From positions 4,836,001 to 4,900,000 of the forward strand of contig NZ_CP083387.1 in assembly GCF_020042345.1 (NCBI RefSeq): 64,000 nt of DNA, written 5' to 3'. Positions 26,497 to 36,500 of the stretch are shown in pieces. Source of the stretch: Arachidicoccus terrestris (GTDB taxonomy: Bacteria > Bacteroidota > Bacteroidia > Chitinophagales > Chitinophagaceae). The notes beneath the pieces are model-generated. The model ran no database searches. It saw nothing but the letters and a program-made list of their open reading frames with translations, and was not told the origin of the DNA. The position numbers and the translations under genes are program-made. Each line of letters begins with the position of its first letter. Position 1 is the stretch's first letter.

Positions 26497-27696
26497 ATGT
26501 CAGGTATTGCTATGAATAAGATTTTATTATCCATTACAACAATGTGTGTAGTGGTTTTACTACTCATATTTCTTTTAAAGAGACTTCGTCAGCCATATAT
26601 GGTCGCCTATATTTTGGCGGGAGTACTGATTGGGCCATACGTCGGCCGCGTGTTTGTCAATGTAGCCGATACGGCATCCCTTGGCGAAATAGGTATTTTA
26701 TTTCTGATGTTCTTTCTGGGAATGGAGCTAAATATTCCCAGCCACCAGACCATTCTATTGAAACCAATTATTTCTCAGGGAATAAAAATCCTGCTTAGCA
26801 TCGCTTTTGCAACTCTTCTGGGCTTTGTTTTCGACTGGAAACTCTATAACATCTTCCTTCTGGCTATCCTGTTCAGCTTTAACAGTACAGCTGTCATTAG
26901 CGAATACCTTCAAAGCAACGGAGACTTACGAACTCCCTTCGGAAAAATGATATTCAATATTTTACTTATTCAGGACGTTCTTCTGGCACCGGTACTAACT
27001 GTTTTTCAATGTTTAAGTGCGGAAAAGCTTGCTTTAGGTCGGTTGCTTGGGGCAATCCTGATCAGCATATCGATATTTTTATTCCTAGGAGCGATTCGAC
27101 ACCGTCAGCTACCACACCCTAAGCTATTGTATGTTTTGAAAGACGACCATGAATTACAGGTATTTGCCGGAGGAGTGATCTGCCTCGGTTTTGGCCTCCT
27201 TGCCGAAATGGCTGGTTTGAGTGGTGCGATGGGTAGTTTCATTGCGGGCATGATGGTTGGCAAAACCCCTGCTTTTGGATGGCTGGAACAGGTACTGAAA
27301 CCATTTCGTGTATTTTTCGTTTCGTTTTTCTTTATGTCCATTGGACTACAACTGGACCTTCCCTTTATAGCGGCAAATCTAGGGCTTATCATGGCTGGAA
27401 CATTCTTTATTTTGTTTAGCAATAGTTTCCTCTCAACATTTGTCTTCCGGCTGCTCCGGTATAATTGGAAGCGAAGCTTATATGGAGGAGCCTTGCTTTG
27501 TCAAACGGGAGAGTTCGGCATCCTGGCATTTTCGTTAGCGCATTCATTGCAAATTATAGATAACGAATTCTTTAAAACCGGTATATCTGTCACGGCATTA
27601 TCTCTGCTATTTTCTACAGTATGGATTGGGTTATTACGCAAAATAACGAATACAGTTGGTGAAAGTAACTGCCAAAACTTGCTTTTTATGAAGTAA
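26497..27696 (+). CDS. CPA2-type cation:proton antiporter (KefB/NapA-like membrane domain)
   Basis: About 399 residues from the ATG at 26497; ATG 26512 is an equally good start. There are about 12 hydrophobic helices. Family marks are RQPYMVAYILAGVLIGPYVG near the N-terminus, LGEIGILFLMFFLGMELN (helix 3), FNSTAVISEYL, and GLSGAMGSFIAGMMVG. The second ion-site motif, LLIQDVLLAPVLTV, holds a single Asp (QD rather than the electrogenic DD pair), suggesting electroneutral exchange. The protein ends after the membrane domain with no TrkA-N/RCK domain, so gating by nucleotide or glutathione is absent or supplied in trans. Located after the hsp20 terminator, it probably has its own promoter. Confidence 0.85.
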   Translation: MSGIAMNKILLSITTMCVVVLLLIFLLKRLRQPYMVAYILAGVLIGPYVGRVFVNVADTASLGEIGILFLMFFLGMELNIPSHQTILLKPIISQGIKILLSIAFATLLGFVFDWKLYNIFLLAILFSFNSTAVISEYLQSNGDLRTPFGKMIFNILLIQDVLLAPVLTVFQCLSAEKLALGRLLGAILISISIFLFLGAIRHRQLPHPKLLYVLKDDHELQVFAGGVICLGFGLLAEMAGLSGAMGSFIAGMMVGKTPAFGWLEQVLKPFRVFFVSFFFMSIGLQLDLPFIAANLGLIMAGTFFILFSNSFLSTFVFRLLRYNWKRSLYGGALLCQTGEFGILAFSLAHSLQIIDNEFFKTGISVTALSLLFSTVWIGLLRKITNTVGESNCQNLLFMK

Positions 27697-28275
27697 CGCC
27701 GCACATTTAATAAACATCTGCCTTTGTGCGATTATTCTGGGAAGAAACTTATGCAACAAGCACTTGACCGGAAGAAAGCCTGTTTTATCTGACAGTAAGG
27801 TGAGTAAAAAATGGAAAACATAATGCCGGGAATATTAGGTAGGGTTCAACTCAACGATGTCAGTCAGAGGCTTAGTCCGCATCAATCAAAAAAAAAGATT
27901 TTTACATTTTTTTAAAATTTATTTTGGCGGTTAGCCGCCTGAAATTTTAAGAGCTTCATTAATTTTGTCTCGATTCTAACATCTTTCAAGTCCGGGATAA
28001 TTACTAGTAATCGGTAATTATCCCGGCCCTATTTTAGGGATACTTATCACAGGCCAAAGTCAAAAACCAGACTCGTCCGAAAACATCACCATGACATATA
28101 ATCCGATATCAAGTAAAGGCTGCTCCCCTTTAAGATCTTTCCTCCCATTAGAGATAAATTTTTGTGGGCAACCATACTTGTCAGGTGACTAAAGAACTGT
28201 ATCTTCTTACGACTTTTGATGAAGTGAAATCCGCAAAGATCATTACTGGCAATCATTAGAAAGATCAATGGACGA
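27697..28275. other. Intergenic stretch, nothing identified
   Basis: About 580 bp. A 65-codon minus-strand frame at 28086-28283 has no recognisable features. No hairpin or repeat stands out. Confidence 0.4.
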
Positions 28276-28695
28276 TTACTCAATCGAATCTTTCAGAGTC
28301 AAAAGCACATTCTGCCACAACGAATCTACATTTTTTACATTATTTTTTTCAAAAGCAGCATTATTGTCACGCAAGTTTTTTTGAAGCATGTCATAATAAG
28401 GTGCAGGAATTCCTTGTTCGACCAATTGGTCACGGCTGAGCGTAAAAACCATGTGATTGTTTCGAATTTCAATGTGTTTGGCTGCTAAAATAAGGAAGCG
28501 TCTAAGGAATTGTTTTTGTTCTGGCGTCCTTAAGCTGTCCGGGATTAAATTTATGTAATTATAATTGGGGTCAACATGTAACGTGTCCTTTACTATGGAC
28601 TGATCCGTTTTATTTTGGTTTGGTCTGGTACTTGGCGCATGGCAGCCCAATAGAAAACAAAATAACAAAACTAAGGATTTGATTTCGTTTGTCAT
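28276..28695 (-). CDS. Hypothetical lipoprotein (139 aa)
   Basis: The signal LVLLFCFLLGC with lipidation at about Cys18 is clear. The mature part is soluble: a Ser/Pro/Asn linker, then a helical region containing PDSLRTPEQKQFLRRFLILAAKHIE and a Tyr/Leu-rich segment near YYDMLQKNLRDN, with a final helix. I recognise no domain. It is probably anchored to the outer membrane or periplasmic face. It is monocistronic, flanked by unassigned DNA. Confidence 0.65.
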   Translation of the reverse strand: MTNEIKSLVLLFCFLLGCHAPSTRPNQNKTDQSIVKDTLHVDPNYNYINLIPDSLRTPEQKQFLRRFLILAAKHIEIRNNHMVFTLSRDQLVEQGIPAPYYDMLQKNLRDNNAAFEKNNVKNVDSLWQNVLLTLKDSIE

Positions 28696-28982
28696 CTGAC
28701 GGCATTTTAATATTAAGTAGGCTTTAAACGATACCTCTAATTAGGAGATTATATTCATTTCTGAGATTATCGAAAAGTTAAATTGAAATCCACGGCTGAA
28801 ATTTACATAGCTCACCTTGTAAACTTTCTATTTGAGATTTCGTAAAATTAAGCAATTTCCGGAATTAACGCCACTTGTGCGGCAGATAACCGCGGATTTA
28901 TTAACTGGAAGGACCAGCTTGAGGAGCGTCTATTCTGGGGATACTCCCAATTGTAGACAAATTGATCACAGCACTTTATATG
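28696..28982. other. Short intergenic stretch
   Basis: About 290 bp. A 73-codon plus-strand frame overlapping the GNAT gene's end (28832-29053) shows no recognisable domain and is probably a shadow. Confidence 0.35.
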
Positions 28983-29405
28983 TTATAATCCCATGTGCAA
29001 AATTGGATATTTCCGGCCTTGCCCGTCTAATTCTGATCTTTTCAGTGTTTTAAACCCAAAATGTTGATAAAACCCGACCGCCTGCAAATTTTGTTCATTG
29101 ACATCCACTTTTGTTACCTTTAAATGATCTATGCCATACCTGATCAGGGTTCTTCCAATCCCTTTACCCCGAAAATCATTATGGATGAACAACATTTCAA
29201 GATTATTTTCCGAAACGCCCAAGAAGCCAATTAAGATTTCATTTTCCTCAAATCCCCATAACGAAACGTGTTCAAAATAGTTCGGAATTTGCTCTTTGTA
29301 ATAATTAAAATCCTCCTGGCGCAGAAAATCGTGTGTGTGCAAGACCGCGCTCTCCCATATTCCTACCAAATATGCATAATCTCTTTTGTTAATTTCCCTA
29401 ATCAT
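28983..29405 (-). CDS. GNAT-family N-acetyltransferase
   Basis: The 140-residue protein opens MIREINKRDYAYLVGIWESAV, has the acyl-CoA pyrophosphate loop DFRGKGIGRTLI (motif A, R/Q-x-x-G-x-G/A) and the motif B region VNEQNLQAVGFYQHFGFKTL. This is a complete GNAT fold of ordinary size; the LEMLFIHNDFRGKG version is close to the YafP/YjaB-like group. It transfers an acetyl group from acetyl-CoA to an amine; the acceptor is unknown. Monocistronic. Confidence 0.87.
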   Translation of the reverse strand: MIREINKRDYAYLVGIWESAVLHTHDFLRQEDFNYYKEQIPNYFEHVSLWGFEENEILIGFLGVSENNLEMLFIHNDFRGKGIGRTLIRYGIDHLKVTKVDVNEQNLQAVGFYQHFGFKTLKRSELDGQGRKYPILHMGL

Positions 29406-30505
29406 ATAAACAGATTAATTGAAGCAAAAATATGATTTCTACCTAAATGAGACAGCCTGCACCATGGATGTTTTCTTGGGAAGGATACGGAGTTAAATCG
29501 CGGCGCCGAAATATCATTTTACGGAGAACCTACATAGGTCGATCTTCTTACTAAAAAATTCCATTAAATGGATACCGATATGATAGCTGAAGTTATAAAA
29601 ATATTAAGCAAGATGAAAGATATAAGCTGGAGTTGAAAAAATCATTGTCAAGCAAGGCGAGTGAGCTCGCAGGGAAACTTTGCGTGTCTGCAAATGCCGC
29701 TGAAGTGATGTTGCCAGCTGGTATAGAGGACAATACGGTGCCTTCACGGAATAAATTGGACAACTGTGCACATATTCGTTATTTCCATACCGTTTTTTGT
29801 GTTATTTTATTCATTCCGTTAATTTTTCTTCTTTAATTCACCATTTTTGAAAATCCAGGGCCACCGAGGTTATAATAACGCGATCCATTTTACGGATGGG
29901 AATAAGCTTTATGGAAATAACGCAAAAGTCAGATTTAGATCAGGCTTTTTTTGCCGCACCAACTTCAAATTAAACAGCTATCGCCCGCTGGTTTGGTACA
30001 ATCTTCATCGACGGTCGAAAACATCTTATAAGCGCCGGGGGTATCTGCAATGTTGTACAAACTCATCGACCGGAGGGGCAACAATAATGCAATGTTCCAT
30101 TGGACGCTTTTCCATAAAAATAGCAAAATATACCAACAGGTCTAAATCAACAGACGATAAAGTCCAAATTACCATGGGCAGGATTAGCTGTTTCCCGCTA
30201 ATTTTGTAAATGACATTCGCGTTGACCGTGTATGAAGTGCAGGCAGTTATTAAATACGGCTTCGTACGACACGTGAGTTGTTAAATCCCTGCCTCGTTTT
30301 TTCGCAGGTTCTTGCTGATTGTAAAAACTCCGGTCGACAGCCAGAAGGGTTATCAGTCATTATAAGCAGTAGTAATAAGCAACATTGGGATTTATTATTT
30401 TTATCCATTACGCTGAGTATACGACTTTATAAATTGTATCATACAATAGAATAGGACGCGGTAAACATACATTTCCAAACAGCTATCATCTAAAATAAAA
30501 ATATT
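29406..30505. other. Gene-poor 1.1-kb region
   Basis: Contains plus-strand frames at 29633-29836 and 29847-30209 with no domain I can defend. The second has a GFFCRTNFKLNSY segment that loosely recalls a damaged LytTR domain, but the match is too weak to annotate. No RNA gene or strong repeat seen. Confidence 0.4.
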
Positions 30506-30961
30506 ATGGCAACGAATCAAAAACTCAAGTTCAGTACCACGCTATTACAATCAGGAAAAACCGCTACAGGAATAAAAATCCCTGATGAGATAATGGAAAA
30601 ATTGGGCGGCGGCAAAAAGCCATTGGTAAAAGTTACCATTGGCGGATTTACTTACCGAAGTGCTGTAGCCGTGATGGGCGGGGCACCTATGGTGGGCGTA
30701 AATGCCCAAAACAGGGAAGCTGCGGGGGTAAAAGGTGGCGACCAGATTGACGTAACCATTGAATTAGACACGGAAAAAAGAATTGTGGAACTACCCACCG
30801 GGTTTCAGAAAGTGTTGGATAAAAATGCGACGGCAAAGAAAAATTTCGAGTCTCTGTCAAACAGTAAGAAGAAAGCATTGATCGCACCGATTGTCAATGC
30901 AAAGACGGAACAGACACGGGAACGAAATATTTCAAAGGCACTCAGTGCGCTCGACTATTGA
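30506..30961 (+). CDS. DUF1905/YdeI (OmdA)-type protein
   Basis: The 151-residue protein has an N-terminal DUF1905 barrel (KFSTTLLQSGKTATGIKIPDEIMEKLGGGKKP, VKVTIGGFTYRSAVAVMGG, VKGGDQIDVTIELDTEKR) and a C-terminal helical YdeI/OmpD-associated part (ALIAPIVNAKTEQTRERNISKAL). This two-part arrangement is common in Bacteroidota and Actinobacteria. The YdeI part is named after a protein linked to resistance to cationic peptides, but biochemical function is not established. It is a single gene with a start consistent with conserved N-terminal strand spacing. Confidence 0.85.
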   Translation: MATNQKLKFSTTLLQSGKTATGIKIPDEIMEKLGGGKKPLVKVTIGGFTYRSAVAVMGGAPMVGVNAQNREAAGVKGGDQIDVTIELDTEKRIVELPTGFQKVLDKNATAKKNFESLSNSKKKALIAPIVNAKTEQTRERNISKALSALDY

Positions 30962-31135
30962 AACGTACATTTAGAAAATGTCTTCAAGTCACCAATAAGT
31001 GCAAAGCGAATGAGAGCATAAGATTGAAGTTTCGGCTTTAATTCCGAAACAATCTATATTGATATTCAAAAATCGGCTGACCCAATAAAGCAAACGATTC
31101 ATCAGGAACCATAGATCATAATAAATTACTAAATA

Positions 31136-31792
31136 ATGCAAACAACAATAAAAGCCAAACATCAAGGGCCCCATTTGGGTGTCATGGCGATTATCTATAT
31201 GATCTTGTTTATTGCCGGCCTATCCTTTGTATCTTCCTTCTCCCCTCCTTATTTCCCCGAACCTTCAGCACCGGCATCTGCCATCCTGAGCTATTTTCAG
31301 CAACACTCCCACGATGTCCTGATGTGCGCCTTTTTTCAGTTCTGCTCAGCCATACCTTTAGGGATTTTCACCGCGACCGTTGCGGGCCGGCTCAATGTTT
31401 TCGCACCAGGCGCCGCGGGAAGCAACATTGCGTTATTCGGCGGCTTTTTAAACGCATTCAGTCTCACATTATCCTCAATGATTCTGTGGGTGATGGCTTA
31501 TCAGGGGATTGCGGCAGATGGCAATATAATCCGCACACTGTATTACCTAATGTTTGTCATTGGCGGAGTGGGCTATTCCGTTCCAATGGGCCTGTTGATT
31601 GCAGGAATAACGTTACCCTGCCATTTTAAGGGAGTGCTTCCCAAATGGCTCACGGTTGCAGGACTGGCCTTGGCGGCAATTGGCTTGTTGAGTAGTTTTT
31701 ATTTAATTTTTCCACCTTTCCTTATACTGATTCCTCTGACAAGATTTCCGGGCTTTGTCTGGCTCATACTCGCCGGGTTTAAACTTAATTAA
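31136..31792 (+). CDS. Hypothetical six-helix membrane protein
   Basis: The 218-residue protein has about six hydrophobic helices (MAIIYMILFIAGLSFVSSF, AFFQFCSAIPLGIFTATV, LFGGFLNAFSLTLSSMILWV, LMFVIGGVGYSVPMGLLIAG, AGLALAAIGLLSSFYLIF, and a last near the C-terminus). The periplasmic loop after helix 1 has SPPYFPEPSAPASAILSYFQQH, a pattern seen in DUF4386-like and similar uncharacterised bacterial membrane proteins. No catalytic motif. Function unknown. Confidence 0.7.
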   Translation: MQTTIKAKHQGPHLGVMAIIYMILFIAGLSFVSSFSPPYFPEPSAPASAILSYFQQHSHDVLMCAFFQFCSAIPLGIFTATVAGRLNVFAPGAAGSNIALFGGFLNAFSLTLSSMILWVMAYQGIAADGNIIRTLYYLMFVIGGVGYSVPMGLLIAGITLPCHFKGVLPKWLTVAGLALAAIGLLSSFYLIFPPFLILIPLTRFPGFVWLILAGFKLN

Positions 31793-32244
31793 TGGGCAAT
31801 ATCTTCATAATATGACGTGAGGGTTTTGATGGCTTATAAGCTTTCGTAAAATAAATACATTACAATGCCTATTGAAGAAGTATTGAGGTGTATTTTGATA
31901 AAGGGAAACCTCATATTAGACCATAACTTGAGGTATCGGAGCCATCTCCTAAAAAACTCCTCTAATCCAGGACGGTACATAGATCCCAGCCATTTTATAC
32001 GCTCATTGCATTAGCAATAGGATATATCTCCATCTTTCCATTTTGCCGGGCAGTAAATCAGGTGTACCTTTACCCCATGAGAATGACAGTGATGTTATAA
32101 AATCCTTTTCGAGCTTAATTCTTAAGTGATACGCTACATCCTCTGTATTTAGCTGCCTTTTTATATCTAAATATTATAAATAATCCGAATGAATGAGTCA
32201 ACATACAATTGTTGCACTCATTAATTGTATCAATCAGACAAATT
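31793..32244. other. Intergenic stretch, nothing identified
   Basis: About 450 bp with no supported gene, RNA or repeat. An in-frame ATG at 32209 lies within it but is not preferred for the next gene. Confidence 0.4.
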
Positions 32245-33024
32245 ATGTCAGAAGTACTCAATAAAAAAGAAATTGCACAATTTGTTCACAGTGGATTTGT
32301 TCGCATTGAAAACGCATTCTCGCAGGAAATTGCAGATGCAGTTCTAGCTATTTTATGGAATGACCTCCCATGCAACAGATCTGAGCCTTCTACCTGGACC
32401 GAACCCGTGATTCGATTAGGAATGTACAGTCAGCAGCCGTTTGTCGACTCACTAAACAGCACAAAATTACATTTGATCTTCGATCAATTGATCGGAGAAG
32501 ATAAATGGATCCCATGTCGGCGTGTAGGAACATTCCCGGTTAGATTTCCGTCAGTTGAGCAACCCAACGACACGGGCAAACATGTCGATGCCAGTTTTCC
32601 GGGAAAAGAACCTGATAATTATCTTACCTGGCGTATCAATCTCCGATCAAAAGGGCGAGCCTTATTAATGCTGGTGTTATATTCAGATGTGAGCGAAAAG
32701 GACGCGCCTACGGTCATTTATGATGGGTCGCATATGGATGTTGCGCGGATCTTAGCCACAGAGGGCGATGCTGGTCTTTCCTTTATGGAACTGGCAGTTA
32801 AGCTAGATGATCTACCCAAAAGGAAAGAAGTATATGCAACAGGCAAAGCGGGTACGATTTATCTTTGCCACCCATTTATCGTACATTCTGCTCAGCCACA
32901 TAGGGGTACAACTCCCAAATTTATGGCACAACCACCTTTGTTGTTAAAAGATCAGTTGTCTATTTCAGGTGCTGCTAACGGCTATACGCCCGTTGAACAA
33001 GCGATTCGTTTATCATTGGAGTAA
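32245..33024 (+). CDS. Phytanoyl-CoA dioxygenase (PhyH)-like Fe(II)/2-oxoglutarate oxygenase
   Basis: The 259-residue protein from ATG 32245 (MSEVLNKKEIAQFVHSGFVRIENAF, the usual PhyH opening; an in-frame ATG at 32209 adds 12 unconserved residues). The iron triad is readable: His113-x-Asp115 (KHVDAS) and His214 (IVHSA), with Arg220 six residues later positioned for 2-oxoglutarate. Members hydroxylate lipids, amino acids or natural products; here the substrate is open. It lies just upstream of the toxin operon but is separated from it by a terminator and ~520 bp, so it is not clearly part of it. Confidence 0.82.
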   Translation: MSEVLNKKEIAQFVHSGFVRIENAFSQEIADAVLAILWNDLPCNRSEPSTWTEPVIRLGMYSQQPFVDSLNSTKLHLIFDQLIGEDKWIPCRRVGTFPVRFPSVEQPNDTGKHVDASFPGKEPDNYLTWRINLRSKGRALLMLVLYSDVSEKDAPTVIYDGSHMDVARILATEGDAGLSFMELAVKLDDLPKRKEVYATGKAGTIYLCHPFIVHSAQPHRGTTPKFMAQPPLLLKDQLSISGAANGYTPVEQAIRLSLE

Positions 33025-33041
33025 TTGAAAAGCCGGTTCGT

Positions 33042-33071
33042 AAAAGGAGGTTGCAAACGCGACCTCTTTTT
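33042..33071 (+). terminator. Intrinsic terminator after the PhyH-like gene
   Basis: AAAAGGAGGTTGC at 33042-33054 pairs, with wobble, with GCGACCTCTTTTT at 33059-33071 and is followed by a T run. It ends the oxygenase transcript before the Tc operon. Confidence 0.7.
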
Positions 33072-33075
33072 TTAA

Positions 33076-33597
33076 GGCATTCGTTCAATTATAGGTGCAA
33101 CAAGCTGATTGTTGCAACCCCCTGGCCGTCCTCATTTATTTTTTGCTGCTTCACCGTTTTTCCACTATTTCTGTAACCAGTTTAATTTCTGAATGGGATC
33201 TGGGTAACCGGAAGTGATATTTGTTTTCTCATCCGGTATCTATTAGTTCTTCAATCTTATCCCACACGGCAACATGCGCATCATTTATAACCATGACAAA
33301 TTAGCCATCCGGATCGAGCGGCTTGCTACCCTGCAAAAACAGAATCATCCAATAACACACACTGCTTAAATGATTGTAGACATTGTCAATAATTGTCACA
33401 AGCTTTAGCTTGTTCATACAAGATTACTGATGTATGCATTGATTCCCAATAAAAAAACTTACTTTTATAGCCGGTTGGACTGGTATGAGTTACACCTATA
33501 CGATAAGGCCTTTCTGTGATGTTTTGCGCCAGCCCTTTTATTTTATCTGTTTATAAATTTTCCATAGATGTGATGTTACACACCTAAACGCAATCTT
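33076..33597. promoter_or_regulatory. Upstream region of the Tc toxin operon
   Basis: About 520 bp without genes, the only place for the toxin-operon promoter. A TTTTG near 33521 and an AT-rich TTTATAAATTTT near 33549 are the best, still poor, match to the Bacteroidota -33/-7 promoter. I see no regulator-like gene or clear operator nearby. Confidence 0.35.
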
Positions 33598-36500
33598 ATG
33601 GATAAACAAAATGACACAAATCGGGTCAGTTCGTCCAAAGTGACCATGCCTTCCGGAGGCGGCGCTTTACGCGGCATTAGCGAACCTTTCAAAGCACAGT
33701 TATTTACCGGGTCGGGCGGATTTTCCATTCCCTTTCCGTTGCCGGATGCCAGAGGTTTTTCCCCGGTTATTGATCTGACCTATAATTCGGGGTCCGGTAA
33801 CGGCCTTTTTGGTTTAGGCTTCTCAGTTTCATTAGATTCCATAGTAAGAAAAACCAGCAACGGCATTCCACGCTACGATGATACAGATGTCTTTATACTC
33901 GACAGCGCAGGCGAATTGCTCCCAAAATACACCGATTCCGACCAAGGCTGGGCAAAATCGGAGTATACCGATACTGTTGACGGCATCACCTGGACAATTG
34001 TTGCCTACCGTCCACGCATTGAAGGCGCTTTTTCCCTGATTGAACGGTGGACAGACCTTCCCACTCAGATCAGTCACTGGAAAGTCGTTACGGCTGATAA
34101 TATAACCCATTTTTATGGCGTTTCCGAGGGTGGGCGGATTTACCACCCAGATCACCCTCACGAGATTTTCCAGTGGCTGATTGAAAAAAGTTACGACCCT
34201 TACGGGAACAAGATCCTTTATCATTACAAACCGGGTGACAGGACAAATATTCCGGATACTCTCTATAATACGGGAAGAGATTTTACGTCAGCGCGTTACC
34301 CCGACCGCATTCAGTATGGCAATTATTTCAGTACTGAAAATAATGAACAGAGGGAACACTATGCCTTCGAAGTCATTTTTGATTACGGTGAGCGGGACAA
34401 AAATAATCCGGACGCGGCGCCCGCTGAATGGACAGCGCGACCGGATCCCTTCAGCAGCTACAAAAGCGGTTTTGAAATAGGCATAGCCAGGCGTTGCGCG
34501 GGCATATACCTACGGCATTCTTTTACGAAAGAGAATAACGGGGTTCCTTTTACGACAGCAGCGCTGCTTCCGGACTATGATATGACGCCGGTTTCGTCAA
34601 TGAGCATCATAAAACGTATCGTGAACAGAGGTTACCGTATGCAGGCAGGGCGGATGTGGATCGCAGACGAACCGGCACCGGAATTCAGTTATCAGGGTTT
34701 TAACCCACTGGGTTCAAACTGGCAATTACTTCAGGCAGATGCACCGGATTACCTGGATTCGGCAGGTTTTATCCCCGTTGATCTTAACGGCATCGGCATA
34801 GACGGGTTACTATACAGCAGTGACAGCTTTACTGGTTATCTTGAACCACTGGGTAATGGTCAGTACGCGCCGATGCGCCTACTGGATAGCTTCCCTATAT
34901 TCAGTGACCTGCAGTCCGGACAGTCAAGGCTTACCTCTCTGAACGGCAATAATGTACTGGACTTAGTTGTAAGCGACGGAACGACTAACGGCTTTTTCGA
35001 ACAAACGGCCCGGGCAGACTGGCAGCCATTTCAGCCGTTTGACAAATTTCCCAAAGAATATTTGTCGCCTGAAAAAGAAATGACTGATCTCAGCGGCACC
35101 GGCCGTAGCGATCTGCTGCTTTTTGACAACACCCAACTGAAATATTATCCCTCTGAAGGCAAGACCGGATTTGCACAGGCGTCCTACGCATTGAAACCTA
35201 CTGGTTTCCCGGCGACGGTACAGCCCGGAGCAGAACAGCTGTCCGGTTTTTCCGATTTTTTCGGCGACGGACTGTCCCACCGCTATTGCCTGCGTAACGG
35301 CAGCCTGACCGTCTGGCCTTGCCTGGGGCATGGCAGGTTCGGGGAGGCCGTCAACTTTGCCAACGCGCCATTTATCGATGGCCTCTTTGACACGTCACGT
35401 GTATTTCTAATTGATGCTGACGGCAGCGGCGCCACCGATATCGTGTATTGCTATCCTGCCTATGCCCGTATCTGGTTCAACCGCAGTGGCCATTCATTCA
35501 GCGATCCGGCGGATATCGTTTTTCCGGCCACCTATTCTGACATCACGGCCATTACGGCCGGTGATGTCAGTGGTTACGGCACGACTTCACTTATCTTTAC
35601 AGTAGTGGATCCACTAGTGAAACACCTGTATTATGATTTTAGCAATCAACAGAAACCCTATCTGCTGCAGCGCGTCGATAACGGTGTGGGTGGATTGTCA
35701 GAGTTGACCTATACCACATCTGTTATCGAGCAGCTGCGCGATAAACAGGAGGGCCGGATCTGGCCAACACGTCTGCCCATTGCGGTGAGTGTGGTGAACG
35801 AAAGCAAAACAGTCGATCAGATCACCGGAGCGGTCTACACCCAGCGTTATCGTTATCACGATGGTTATTTTGATACAACCGAGCGCGTGTTCCGGGGTTT
35901 CGGATATGTGGAAAACTGGGACACTGAAACCTATGAACAGTTCCAGGCCGCCGCGGCACCCGGTTCAAAAGCGGCAGCCTTGCTGGACAAAGACCTATGG
36001 ATGCCGCCCATTTATACAAAGTCCTGGTTTATTACCGGCGCGTACGAACAAACACCCGCCATCTGCCAGCAATATGAAAACGAGTTTTATCAGGGAGACA
36101 GCGAGCAGTGGTGCATCCCCGCCTTTGAACTGGGTACTGTCTGGAATAACCAGGATGCCTCCGCTATCAGGCAGGCTTATGGCGCACTTGCCGGGCAGAC
36201 GATCCGCAGCGAAGTATACGGTGAGGATCAATCCAACCTGGCTGATCATCCCTACACGGTTTCGATGTCCACTGTGCAGGTGCGCCTGATACAGCCCCGA
36301 CTCAACGGCCGCTACTGCAGCGTCCTGCCGGTAATCATTAACGAGCTAAGCTATGCATATGACCGCGTTCCCGAAGACCCCCGCATTAGCCAGAACCTAG
36401 TACTCCGGATGGATCCCTACGGTCATCCCCTACTCAGCGCCGCCATCAGCTTTCCCCGCCGGAGTGTAACCGGAGCAGTCATCTATCCGGAGCAGCAAGC

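Noticed and set aside
29847-30209. 120-codon plus-strand frame with a LytTR-like hint
   Set aside because: Only one short segment resembles LytTR and the rest does not align; could not be supported.
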